From Achromobacter deleyi (GTDB taxonomy: Bacteria; Pseudomonadota; Gammaproteobacteria; Burkholderiales; Burkholderiaceae_B), in NCBI RefSeq assembly GCF_902859705.1, contig NZ_CADIJO010000001.1, forward strand, positions 519,543-583,542: a stretch of 64,000 bases of DNA, read 5' to 3'. Shown piece after piece: positions 8,927 through 17,348 of this stretch (the stretch's first letter is position 1; every line of letters begins with the position of its first letter). The notes below the pieces were generated by a model. It was given only the letters and a program-made list of their open reading frames with translations. It was not told the DNA's origin and did not search any database. The position numbers and the translations under genes are program-made.

Positions 8927-9841
8927 ATGTATCTTACCCACCCGGCATGCCGCTTGCATGAAATGGGCAGTTGGCATCCGGAGAGCCCGCAGAGGCTGGA
9001 TGCCATTTCCGACCAATTGCTCGCCAGCGGCTTGATGCCTTATCTGGACGACCGGCAGGCGCCTCAGGCGTCCCGCCACGACCTGCTGCGCGTGCACACT
9101 GTCCAGTATCTGGACAGTTTGCGCGAACATACGCCGGACCACGGGTATTACCCGATAGATCCCGACACCCTCATGAACCCGCACACCTACGAGGCCGCGC
9201 TGCATGCGGCTGGCGCAGGGGTGGCGGCGGTCGACGCGGTGATGGGCGGCGAGGCCCGCACGGCCTTTTGTGCGGTGCGTCCGCCCGGGCACCACGCCTG
9301 CCGCTCGCAGGCCATGGGCTTCTGCTTCTTGAACAACGTGGCCATCGCGGCCCGCCATGCGCTGGATTTCCACGGCCTGTCGCGAGTGGCCATCGTCGAT
9401 TTCGACGTGCACCACGGCAACGGCACCGAAGATGTCTTCGCGGGCGACGACCGCGTGCTGATGTGCAGCTTTTTCCAGCACCCGTTCTTTCCCAACAGCG
9501 GCACGGCCGACCCGGCCGCCAACATGCTGAACGTGCCGGTGGCCGCCTATACGACGGGCGCGGCCGTGCGCCCCATCGTCACCGATACCTGGCTGCCGCG
9601 CCTGGAAGCGCACCGCCCGGAACTCATCTTGATATCAGCCGGCTTCGATGCCCATCGCGAGGACGATATGGGGCAGATGGGGCTGGTGGAGGCCGACTAT
9701 GCCTGGATCACCGAGCAGCTCGTGGACGTGGCCGAACGCCACTGCCAGGGCCGGATCGTCAGCACGCTCGAGGGCGGTTACAACCTGTCCGCCCTGGGCC
9801 GCAGCGTCGTGGCGCATATACGGGCGCTGGCGAAGCTGTAG
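8927..9841 (+). CDS. HDAC-like (arginase/deacetylase fold) deacetylase
   Basis: 304 aa from ATG 8927, with GGAG at 8920-8923; ATG 8918 (METMYLTHP) is an in-frame alternative. Zinc deacetylase motifs are intact: RPPGHHA, DFDVHHGNGT, SAGFDAHREDDMG and EGGYN. Bacterial relatives include class II HDAC-like amidohydrolases and acetylpolyamine or acetoin-utilisation deacetylases; the substrate here is not evident. The gene precedes etfB by about 70 bases with a hairpin between. Its start region overlaps the 5' leader of the divergent mltB. Confidence 0.9.
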   Translation: MYLTHPACRLHEMGSWHPESPQRLDAISDQLLASGLMPYLDDRQAPQASRHDLLRVHTVQYLDSLREHTPDHGYYPIDPDTLMNPHTYEAALHAAGAGVAAVDAVMGGEARTAFCAVRPPGHHACRSQAMGFCFLNNVAIAARHALDFHGLSRVAIVDFDVHHGNGTEDVFAGDDRVLMCSFFQHPFFPNSGTADPAANMLNVPVAAYTTGAAVRPIVTDTWLPRLEAHRPELILISAGFDAHREDDMGQMGLVEADYAWITEQLVDVAERHCQGRIVSTLEGGYNLSALGRSVVAHIRALAKL

Positions 9842-9868
9842 AATCAGGAAAAAATTGTGCAATGCGAT

Positions 9869-9886
9869 CCCGGCGCATACGCCGGG
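9869..9886 (+). terminator. Hairpin between the deacetylase gene and etfB
   Basis: CCCGGCG-CATA-CGCCGGG followed by TAATTAATTT. The T-tract is interrupted, so this may be a weak terminator or a 5' UTR structure of etfB. Confidence 0.45.
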
Positions 9887-9914
9887 TAATTAATTTCCAT
9901 TTGGAGGCAGCGGG

Positions 9915-10664
9915 ATGAAGGTGTTGGTACCTGTCAAGCGCGTCGTTGACTACAACGTCAAGGTGCGCGTCAAGTCTGATCAGACTGGCGTGGATATCGC
10001 CAATGTGAAGATGTCCATGAACCCCTTTGACGAAATCGCCGTCGAAGAAGCCACCCGCCTGAAGGAAAAGGGCGCCGTGGCCGAAGTCGTGGCGGTTTCT
10101 TGCGGCGTTGCGCAATGCCAGGAAACCCTGCGCACCGCCATGGCAATCGGTGCCGACCGCGGCGTGCTGGTCCAGACCGACGCCGAGCTGCAGCCGCTGG
10201 CCGTGGCCAAGCTGCTCAAGGCCCTGGTCGACAAGGAACAACCGCAACTGGTGATCCTGGGCAAGCAAGCCATCGACGACGACGCCAACCAGACCGGCCA
10301 GATGCTGGCCGCGCTGCTGGACTGGCCGCAAGCCACGTTCGCCAGCAAGGTCGAACTGGCCGACGGCAAGGTCACGGTCACCCGTGAAGTCGACGGCGGC
10401 CTGGAAACCCTGACGCTCAAGCTGCCCGCCATCGTCACCACCGACTTGCGCCTGAACGAGCCGCGTTACGTCACGCTGCCCAACATCATGAAGGCCAAGA
10501 AGAAGCAGCTGGACACCGTCACGCCGCAAGACCTGGGCGTGGACCCCGCGCCGCGCCTGAAGACCTTGAAGGTCAGCGAGCCGCCCGCCCGCAAGGCCGG
10601 CATCAAGGTGGCCGATGTCGCGGCCCTGGTGGACAAACTCAAGAACGAAGCGAAGGTGGTCTGA
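9915..10664 (+). CDS. etfB: Electron transfer flavoprotein beta subunit
   Basis: 249 aa beginning [17 protein letters not shown], the EtfB signature, with [18 protein letters not shown] further in. With EtfA it forms the FAD/AMP heterodimer that takes electrons from acyl-CoA dehydrogenases and passes them to ETF-ubiquinone oxidoreductase. TTGGAGG lies upstream. etfA follows after one base. An acyl-CoA dehydrogenase gene 6.7 kb downstream is a plausible electron donor. Confidence 0.97.
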   Translation: MKVLVPVKRVVDYNVKVRVKSDQTGVDIANVKMSMNPFDEIAVEEATRLKEKGAVAEVVAVSCGVAQCQETLRTAMAIGADRGVLVQTDAELQPLAVAKLLKALVDKEQPQLVILGKQAIDDDANQTGQMLAALLDWPQATFASKVELADGKVTVTREVDGGLETLTLKLPAIVTTDLRLNEPRYVTLPNIMKAKKKQLDTVTPQDLGVDPAPRLKTLKVSEPPARKAGIKVADVAALVDKLKNEAKVV

Positions 10665-10665
10665 G

Positions 10666-11595
10666 ATGACGACGCTGGTTATTGCCGAACACGATAACGC
10701 CCAGCTCAAGGGCGCAACCCTGAACGCCGTCGCCGCCGCCGCCAAGATCGGAGGCGACGTCCACGTGCTGGTCGCCGGCGCCAACGCCCGCGCCGTGGCC
10801 GACCAGGCCGCGCAAGCGGCCGGCGTGGCCAAGGTGCTGCTGGCCGATGCCCCGCAACTGGCCGATGGCCTGGCCGAAAACGTCGCGGCCCAGGTGCTGG
10901 CCGTGGCCTCGAACTACAGCCACATCCTGTTCCCGGCTACCGCCTCGGGCAAGAACGTGGCCCCGCGCGTGGCCGCGAAGCTCGATGTCGCCCAGATCTC
11001 GGACATCATCGGCGTGGAATCCGCCGACACCTTCCAGCGTCCGATCTACGCCGGCAACGCCATTGCCACCGTGCAATCGGCCGACTCGGTCAAGGTCATC
11101 ACCGTGCGTACCACCGGCTTTGACGCCGTGGCCGCGCAGGGTGGCTCGGCCGCCGTGGAAGACGTCGCCGCCGTGGCCGATTCGGGCCTGTCGAGCTTCG
11201 TCGGCCGCGAAGTCGCCAAGAGCGACCGTCCGGAACTGGCCGGCGCCCGCGTCGTCGTGTCCGGCGGCCGTGGCCTGGGCAGCGCCGAGAACTTCAAGAT
11301 CCTGGATCCGCTGGCTGACAAGCTGGGCGCCGCGCTGGGCGCATCGCGCGCAGCCGTCGACGCGGGCTACGCCCCCAACGACTGGCAGGTCGGCCAGACC
11401 GGCAAGATTGTTGCGCCGCAGCTGTACGTGGCGGTGGGCATCTCGGGCGCCATCCAGCATCTGGCCGGCATGAAGGATTCGAAGGTCATCGTGGCCATCA
11501 ACAAAGACCCCGAGGCGCCGATTTTCGGCGTGGCCGATTATGGCCTGGTGGGCGATTTGTTCCAGGTCGTTCCCGAACTGACCGGCGCGCTGTAA
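10666..11595 (+). CDS. etfA: Electron transfer flavoprotein alpha subunit
   Basis: 309 aa from ATG 10666 ([16 protein letters not shown]). It carries the FAD-binding C-terminal domain: [42 protein letters not shown] and NKDPEAPIF are standard EtfA motifs. It starts one base after the etfB stop, so the subunits are made together. A strong terminator follows. Confidence 0.97.
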   Translation: MTTLVIAEHDNAQLKGATLNAVAAAAKIGGDVHVLVAGANARAVADQAAQAAGVAKVLLADAPQLADGLAENVAAQVLAVASNYSHILFPATASGKNVAPRVAAKLDVAQISDIIGVESADTFQRPIYAGNAIATVQSADSVKVITVRTTGFDAVAAQGGSAAVEDVAAVADSGLSSFVGREVAKSDRPELAGARVVVSGGRGLGSAENFKILDPLADKLGAALGASRAAVDAGYAPNDWQVGQTGKIVAPQLYVAVGISGAIQHLAGMKDSKVIVAINKDPEAPIFGVADYGLVGDLFQVVPELTGAL

Positions 11596-11619
11596 GCCTC
11601 GATATTCCAGTGGTACCCA

Positions 11620-11652
11620 AAACCCGCGGACATTATGTCCGCGGGTTTTTTC
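11620..11652 (+). terminator. Rho-independent terminator after etfBA
   Basis: Stem AACCCGCGGACA with TGTCCGCGGGTT, a 3-base loop, then a T-run to 11651. Confidence 0.92.
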
Positions 11653-11699
11653 ATGGCCGGCTGACAATCGAAACTATTTGATATCGACCCACTAAAACT

Positions 11700-11726
11700 T
11701 TTGATCTTTGGAAAGATTCTGATAAT
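11700..11726 (+). promoter_or_regulatory. Candidate promoter/operator upstream of aspT
   Basis: A perfect inverted repeat ATCTTT-GG-AAAGAT (11704-11717) is followed by a -10-like GATAAT (11721-11726). No good -35 is seen at the right distance, so an activator-dependent promoter is possible. TTTGAT occurs twice (11677, 11700). This is the only sizeable leader in front of the aspT-aspD-aspT cassette. Confidence 0.4.
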
Positions 11727-11789
11727 GTGTTCCGCGCGCAGCTAGATTCGCGCAAGTGCTTGGCCTATACATAACGAAGGAGATTCGGG

Positions 11790-13481
11790 ATGGAATGGTT
11801 CTTTGACACTCTGCGAAAATATCCGGAGCTTGCAATCTTCCTCACCCTGGGTCTGGGGTACTGGATAGGGGCCAAGAAAATATTCGGATTCAACCTGGGG
11901 GCAGTGACCGGCACCTTGCTGGTCGGCGTGCTGGTCGGCCAGCTCGACATCACCATCGCCCCTATCGTCAAGCAAGTCTTTTTCCTGTTGTTCCTGTTCG
12001 GCCTGGGCTACGGCGTCGGACCGCAATTCTTCCGTGGCATGAAAAGCGATGGCCTGCCGCAGGTCATCTTCGCCGTCGTCATCTGCGTCATCTGCCTGCT
12101 GGTCACCTGGGCGACAGCCGTGGGCTTTGGCTTTGACGCGGGTACCGGTGCGGGCTTGCTGGCCGGCGCGCAGACGATTTCAGCCGTGATGGGCGTGGCG
12201 ACCGACACGATCAACGGCCTGGGCATCGATGCGGCGACCAAGAAGAAATGGATCGACAGCATTCCGGTGGCCTATGCCGTCTGCTACATCTTCGGCACGG
12301 TCGGCAGCGCCTGGCTGCTGGCATCGCTGGGACCCAAGCTGATGCGGGTGGACATCGTCAAGGAGTGCAAGGAGTACGAGGCCAAGATGTCTGGCTCTTC
12401 CGATTCGATGGAACTGTCCGGCTACCGCAAGTTCACGGCCCGCGCCTACAAGCTCGAGCACCTGGAATACGTCGGCAAGACTGTCGGTGAATTGGAATCG
12501 CACTTCGTCGAGGCGCGCGTGTTCGTCGAACGCATCCGCCGCGGCGACCAGATCATCGACAACGATTCCACCACCGTGCTGCAGGCCGGCGATGTGCTGG
12601 GCGTGACCGGCCGGCACGATGCGCTGGTGCTGCAGGCGGCCGGCATCATCGGCACCGAAGTCGAGGACCGCGACCTGCTCAACCTGCCCGCCGAAATCAT
12701 CGAGGTGGTGCTGACCAACAAGAACCTGGCCGGCAAGACCGTCAAGGAGATTTCCGAGCTGGAATCGGTGCGCCAGCTGGGCCGGGGCGTGTTCCTGCGC
12801 AAAGTGGTGCGCGGCGGCCACGAAATGCCGGTCAACTGGGGGCTGAAGCTGGACCGCGGCGATCACCTGTTCATCCTGGGCGCCAAGCGCGACGTGGAAC
12901 GGGTGGTCGGCAAAGTGGGCTACGTGGACCGTCCCACCGAGCAGACCGACATGGTGTTCGTGGGCTTCGGCATCTTGCTGGGGGGCCTGTTCGGCACGCT
13001 GGTGCTGACCGTGAGCGGCATTCCCATCACCCTGTCGACCTCGGGCGGCTCGCTGATCGCCGGCCTGATCTTCGGCTACCTGCGGTCGGTGCATCCGACG
13101 TTCGGGCGGGTGCCAGAGCCCGTGCATTGGTTCCTGACATCCGTCGGCCTGACGGCCTTCGTGGCAGTGGTCGGCATCAGTTCCGGGCCGGGCTTCGTGC
13201 TGGGCTTCCAGCAATTGGGCGCCAAGCTGTTCATCGCCGGCATCATCGCCACCAGCATACCGATGATCCTGGGGGTGTATATCGCCCGCTACGTGTTCAA
13301 GTTCCACCCGGCCATCGTGCTGGGGGTCTGCGCCGGCGCCCGCACCACCACGGCGGCCATCGGGCAGATCACCGAGACCGCCAAGAGCCAGGTGCCCGCG
13401 CTGGGCTACACCGTGCCTTATGCCATCGGTAACACCTTGCTCATCATCTGGGGCATCGTCATCGTCATGTTGATGACCTAG
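11790..13481 (+). CDS. aspT: Aspartate:alanine antiporter, AspT/AAEx family (first copy)
   Basis: 563 aa. Inner-membrane exchanger taking up aspartate and exporting alanine. Two blocks of hydrophobic helices (about residues 10-190 and 385-563) flank a soluble middle region (about 205-380) with two TrkA-C-like units (VGELESHFVEARVFVERIRR; VKEISELESVRQLGRGVFLRK). The N-terminal motif LGLGYWIGAKKIFGFNLGAV is typical. It is the first gene of a three-gene cassette with aspD and a second antiporter, fitting an electrogenic decarboxylation cycle. GAAGGAGA precedes the start. Confidence 0.93.
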   Translation: MEWFFDTLRKYPELAIFLTLGLGYWIGAKKIFGFNLGAVTGTLLVGVLVGQLDITIAPIVKQVFFLLFLFGLGYGVGPQFFRGMKSDGLPQVIFAVVICVICLLVTWATAVGFGFDAGTGAGLLAGAQTISAVMGVATDTINGLGIDAATKKKWIDSIPVAYAVCYIFGTVGSAWLLASLGPKLMRVDIVKECKEYEAKMSGSSDSMELSGYRKFTARAYKLEHLEYVGKTVGELESHFVEARVFVERIRRGDQIIDNDSTTVLQAGDVLGVTGRHDALVLQAAGIIGTEVEDRDLLNLPAEIIEVVLTNKNLAGKTVKEISELESVRQLGRGVFLRKVVRGGHEMPVNWGLKLDRGDHLFILGAKRDVERVVGKVGYVDRPTEQTDMVFVGFGILLGGLFGTLVLTVSGIPITLSTSGGSLIAGLIFGYLRSVHPTFGRVPEPVHWFLTSVGLTAFVAVVGISSGPGFVLGFQQLGAKLFIAGIIATSIPMILGVYIARYVFKFHPAIVLGVCAGARTTTAAIGQITETAKSQVPALGYTVPYAIGNTLLIIWGIVIVMLMT

Positions 13482-13489
13482 CGGCAAAT

Positions 13490-13514
13490 CCCCGCTCGCG
13501 CAGCGCGGGCGGGG
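13490..13514 (+). other. Stable intercistronic hairpin between aspT and aspD
   Basis: CCCCGC...GCGGGG with a GC-rich interior (CGCGCAGCGCG). No T-run follows, so it is more likely an mRNA-stability or attenuation structure than a terminator. Confidence 0.5.
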
Positions 13515-13581
13515 CATCAAGCGGATACGGGGGAAATCCCCGGCAAGCGCCTGTCAAATCGCAAACCAGGAGTACTGAATA

Positions 13582-15402
13582 ATGGCTTCCACCGCGCCTC
13601 TCACCGTCAGCCTGGCCTCGGCCCTGAAAACCACCCGTTCCCGCCAGCGCGACCTGGAGCAACTGTCGCCCTTCGAGCTGAAGGACTACCTGATCACCCT
13701 GGCCAAGGACAGCCAGCAGACCGCCGCGCTGACCATGCTGAACGCCGGCCGCGGCAACCCCAACTGGATCGCCACCGAACCGCGCGACGCGTTCTTCCTG
13801 CTGGGCCAGTTCGCCATGAAGGAAGCGCGCCGGGTGCGCGATGACGTGATCCTGGCGGGCATGCCGCCCAAGAAGGGCTGCGCCGACCGGCTGCGCAAGT
13901 TCCTGTCCAAGAACAAGGGCGCTGCCGGGGCGGACTTCCTGGCCGGGGTGCTGGAGTATGGCGTCAAGATCAAGAACTTCGTGCCGGACGAATGGATCCA
14001 TGAGCTGACCGACAGCATCATCGGCGACAACTACCCCGTGCCGCCCCGGTCGCTGGTGCACCTGGAGCAGGTGGTGCACGACTACCTGATCAAGGAAATG
14101 TGCGACGGCCGTCCGCCCAAGGGCAAGTTCGACCTGTTCCCGGTCGAAGGCGGCACGGCGGCCATGTGCTACATCTTCGACTCGCTGATGCAGAACGGCC
14201 TGCTCAAGCAGGGCGACACCATCGCGCTGTTCCTGCCGACCTTCACCCCGTATATCGAAATCGCGCACCTGGAGCGCTTCCAGTTCAAGATCGTGGCCAT
14301 CAATGCCAGCAGCGTGCGCGCCGACGGCACCCACGACTGGCACTATCCGGCCACCGAGATCGCCAAGCTGGAGAACCCGAAGATCAAGCTGGCGGTGACG
14401 GTGAACCCCAGCAATCCTCCGTCGGTAGCGTTCAGCCCGGTAGAGATGAAGCAGATCGTGGGCCTGATCCGCAAGAATCCGGACCTGGTGCTGGTGACCG
14501 ACGACGTGTACGGCACCTTCGTGCCGAACTTCCGTTCGCTGATGGCCGAGGTGCCGCACAACACCATCTGCGTCTATTCGTTCTCGAAGAACTTCGGGTG
14601 CACGGGCTGGCGCCTGGGCGTGATCGCGACCCACGAAAAGAACACGATGGATCGCCGCATCGCTGAATTGCCCGCGTCGTGGAAGCAGCGCCTGAACAAG
14701 CGTTATGGTGCCATGACGATGGAGCCGGAAAAGCTCAAGTTCATTGACCGGATGGTGGCCGACAGCCGCAACGTGGCGCTGAACCACACCGCCGGCCTGT
14801 CGCTGCCGCAGCAGGTGCAGATGGGCTTTTTCGCCTTGTCGCACCTGCTGGACCTGAAGGATGCGTACAAGCACCTGACGATGCAGATCGTGCGGGCGCG
14901 CCGCGATGCGCTGTGGCGCGGCCTGGGGGCGCCGCTGCCGCCGGAAGATCCGATGCGCGGCTGGTACTACGTCGAGCTGGACTTCATGGTGTGGGCCAAG
15001 AACACCTACGGCGACGCCTTCTGCAAGTACATGACGACGAACTACGAACCGGTGGACTTCCTGTTCCGCCTGGCCGAGAAGTCGGGCGTGGTGCTGATGG
15101 ACGGCGGCGGCTTCGGCGGCCCGCCTTGGTCCATCCGCATCTCGCTGGCCAACCTGGACGATGGCGACTATTCCAAGATCGGCAAGCACATGGTCGAGGC
15201 CGCCACGGAATACGTCGAAGCCTGGAAGGCCGGCCAGCTGGTGCGTTCGGGCCCGACCGCGGGCAAGGGCCAGACCGTCAAGGCATCGGCGGCCAAGCGC
15301 AAGGCCGGCGACAAGGGCGCCGCCAAGAAGGCCGTCAAAAAAGCGGTGAAGCAGGCCGCCAAGGCGGAACGTTCCGCCAAGAAGGCCACGGCGGGCAAGT
15401 AG
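13582..15402 (+). CDS. aspD: Aspartate 4-decarboxylase (bifunctional aspartate aminotransferase type)
   Basis: 606 aa PLP enzyme converting aspartate to alanine and CO2, consuming a cytoplasmic proton. The PLP-lysine motif is YSFSKNFGCTGWRLG (K336); NPSNPPS and VTDDVYGTF are the usual aminotransferase-fold landmarks. The catalytic part ends near residue 560. The last 40 or so residues form an Ala/Lys-rich tail (KKAVKKAVKQAAKAERSAKK) resembling histone-H1-like proteins, which the reaction does not need. It lies between two AspT genes, 100 and 34 bases away, and has AGGAG upstream. Confidence 0.95.
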   Translation: MASTAPLTVSLASALKTTRSRQRDLEQLSPFELKDYLITLAKDSQQTAALTMLNAGRGNPNWIATEPRDAFFLLGQFAMKEARRVRDDVILAGMPPKKGCADRLRKFLSKNKGAAGADFLAGVLEYGVKIKNFVPDEWIHELTDSIIGDNYPVPPRSLVHLEQVVHDYLIKEMCDGRPPKGKFDLFPVEGGTAAMCYIFDSLMQNGLLKQGDTIALFLPTFTPYIEIAHLERFQFKIVAINASSVRADGTHDWHYPATEIAKLENPKIKLAVTVNPSNPPSVAFSPVEMKQIVGLIRKNPDLVLVTDDVYGTFVPNFRSLMAEVPHNTICVYSFSKNFGCTGWRLGVIATHEKNTMDRRIAELPASWKQRLNKRYGAMTMEPEKLKFIDRMVADSRNVALNHTAGLSLPQQVQMGFFALSHLLDLKDAYKHLTMQIVRARRDALWRGLGAPLPPEDPMRGWYYVELDFMVWAKNTYGDAFCKYMTTNYEPVDFLFRLAEKSGVVLMDGGGFGGPPWSIRISLANLDDGDYSKIGKHMVEAATEYVEAWKAGQLVRSGPTAGKGQTVKASAAKRKAGDKGAAKKAVKKAVKQAAKAERSAKKATAGK

Positions 15403-15436
15403 CACCCAGCAGCAACCACCAGGGCGACATGACCTT

Positions 15437-17137
15437 ATGACGTGCTCAGTCGGGTTTTTCAATAGCGTTCCCATCGCGGTGCTGTTCCTGACGGTGGGGT
15501 TGGGATACCTGATCGGCAAGCTCAAGGTCGGGCCGATTCAACTGGGCGGCGTGTGCGGCACGCTGATCGTCGCCCTGTTGATCGGCCAGACCGGCTGCCA
15601 GATGCGCGGCGACCTGAAAGAGGTCGCGTTCGCCCTGTTCATCTTCGCCATGGGCTATTCAGGCGGGCCGCAGTTCTTTGCCAACCTGAACCGTTCCAGC
15701 CTGCGCTACATCGTGCTGCCGGTGATCGAAGCCTTGCTGGTGCTGACCATCGTGCTGGCGGCCGTGCCGCTGTTCGGGCTGGACGCGGGCACCGCGGCCG
15801 GCCTGGCAGCCGGTGCGGCGACCGAATCGGCGGTGGTGGGTACCGCCGCCGAAGCGCTCAAGCACCTGGGCCTGCCCGATGCCGACGTGCAGCGCATGGA
15901 AGCCAACATCGCCACGGCCTACACGCTGACCTACCTGGTGGGACTGATCAGCATCGTCTTCTTCACCAGCCAGGTGGCGCCGGCCCTGCTGCGCATCAAT
16001 CTGCGCGAGGCATCCAAGGCGCTGGAAGAAAAGCTGGGCGTGGCCTCGGGGGAAAGCGAAGACAGCAACCTGCCGACGCTGCCGCGCCTGGTGGGACGTT
16101 CGCACGTGGTCAAGGATGCGGACGGCAAGACGGTGGCCGAGGTCGAGGCGGCGCTGGGCGGGCGCACGGCCATCAGCCGCATCCTGCGCAATGGCGAGGC
16201 GGTCGACGCCGAACCCGGCGACACGCTGGCGACTGGCGACATCGTGGTGGTGCTGGGCCTGCGCCGTTTCGCGTTGCGGGCCGGCTCGGTGATCGGGCCG
16301 GAAATCCAGCTGCCCGAAGCCCACGCCGATGATCTGCAGTTGAGCGAGCTGGCGATCATCGTCAGCAAGAAGGCAGTCAACGGCCATACGGTGGGCGAAC
16401 TGGCCCAGCGGCCGCGCGCCAAGCGGGCCCGCGGCGTGTTTCTGCAATCGATCCAGCGATCCGGGCACATGTTGCCGGTCACGCCCGCCACGGTGGTGCA
16501 GTACGGCGACCTGGTGACGCTGGTGGGCACCGAGCCGGAACTGTCCGAGGCCGGGGCGGCGCTGGGCAACGAACTGCGCCGCAGCGGCGTCACCGACCTG
16601 GTGTTCCTGGCGTTCGGCATCCTGGCCGGGTTGCTGATAGGCAGCCTGAGCGCGCGCCTGTGGGGCATTCCGGTTTCTCTGGGCAGCGGTGGCGGCGCCC
16701 TGGTCAGCGGCCTGGTGTGCGGCTGGATCAACGCCAAGCGGCCCGCGCTGGGCCATATGCCCGACCACGCGGTGCAGTTGCTCAAGGACCTGGGGCTGGC
16801 GGTGTTCGTGGCCTGCGTCGGGCTGTCGGCCGGGCCCGAAGCGGTGTCGCTGATCCGCGAGCATGGCGCCGTGCTGCCCTTGATCGGGCTGCTGGTGTCC
16901 CTGGGGCCGGCCTGCCTGTCGCTGTGGGTCGGCCACAAGCTGCTCAAGATAGAAGGGCCGCTGCTGGTGGGGGCCATCGCCGGCCAGCACGTCAGCACGC
17001 CGGCCATCAGCGCGATTCTGGGGGCGAGCGGCAGCGCCGTGCCGCTGCTGGGCTATACCGTCACCTACGCCATCGCCAACGTGCTGCTGCCGGTGCTGGG
17101 GCCGATCATCGTGTCGCTGGCGTATCACCTGAGCTGA
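15437..17137 (+). CDS. Aspartate:alanine antiporter, AspT/AAEx family (second copy)
   Basis: 566 aa, same architecture as the first copy: N-terminal membrane block starting FLTVGLGYLIGKLKVGPIQL, central TrkA-C-like region (about residues 205-375) and C-terminal membrane block ending in a YTVTYAIANVLLPVLGP segment like that of copy one. The two differ enough in the soluble part to be old paralogues rather than a recent duplication. It follows aspD by 34 bases, so the cassette is probably one operon. Whether it moves aspartate/alanine or another pair is open. Confidence 0.88.
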   Translation: MTCSVGFFNSVPIAVLFLTVGLGYLIGKLKVGPIQLGGVCGTLIVALLIGQTGCQMRGDLKEVAFALFIFAMGYSGGPQFFANLNRSSLRYIVLPVIEALLVLTIVLAAVPLFGLDAGTAAGLAAGAATESAVVGTAAEALKHLGLPDADVQRMEANIATAYTLTYLVGLISIVFFTSQVAPALLRINLREASKALEEKLGVASGESEDSNLPTLPRLVGRSHVVKDADGKTVAEVEAALGGRTAISRILRNGEAVDAEPGDTLATGDIVVVLGLRRFALRAGSVIGPEIQLPEAHADDLQLSELAIIVSKKAVNGHTVGELAQRPRAKRARGVFLQSIQRSGHMLPVTPATVVQYGDLVTLVGTEPELSEAGAALGNELRRSGVTDLVFLAFGILAGLLIGSLSARLWGIPVSLGSGGGALVSGLVCGWINAKRPALGHMPDHAVQLLKDLGLAVFVACVGLSAGPEAVSLIREHGAVLPLIGLLVSLGPACLSLWVGHKLLKIEGPLLVGAIAGQHVSTPAISAILGASGSAVPLLGYTVTYAIANVLLPVLGPIIVSLAYHLS

Positions 17138-17348
17138 GTAGACCGCGCAGTGCGGTGCCGGTGATGCGGCGCGGTTGTCGCGGCGACTTTGCGAGCGGCG
17201 CGCCCGCAAACCGCGGTTGAGGGTTTAAGATCGGTTAGGGAAACCACCGAGACCGTCCATCGACCCGCGCCACGCGTGTCACCGAAGGCGGCGCCCCCCC
17301 GCATACCGCCGCGTCCGCCGTCACGGACGACAGGCTCATGGAGACACG

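Noticed and set aside
13490..13514. GC hairpin as a possible REP or mobile element end
   Set aside because: Only one copy was seen and it lies within an operon; an mRNA structure is simpler.
13465..15525. A 686-codon minus-strand frame
   Set aside because: Mirror of aspD codon usage; no family features.
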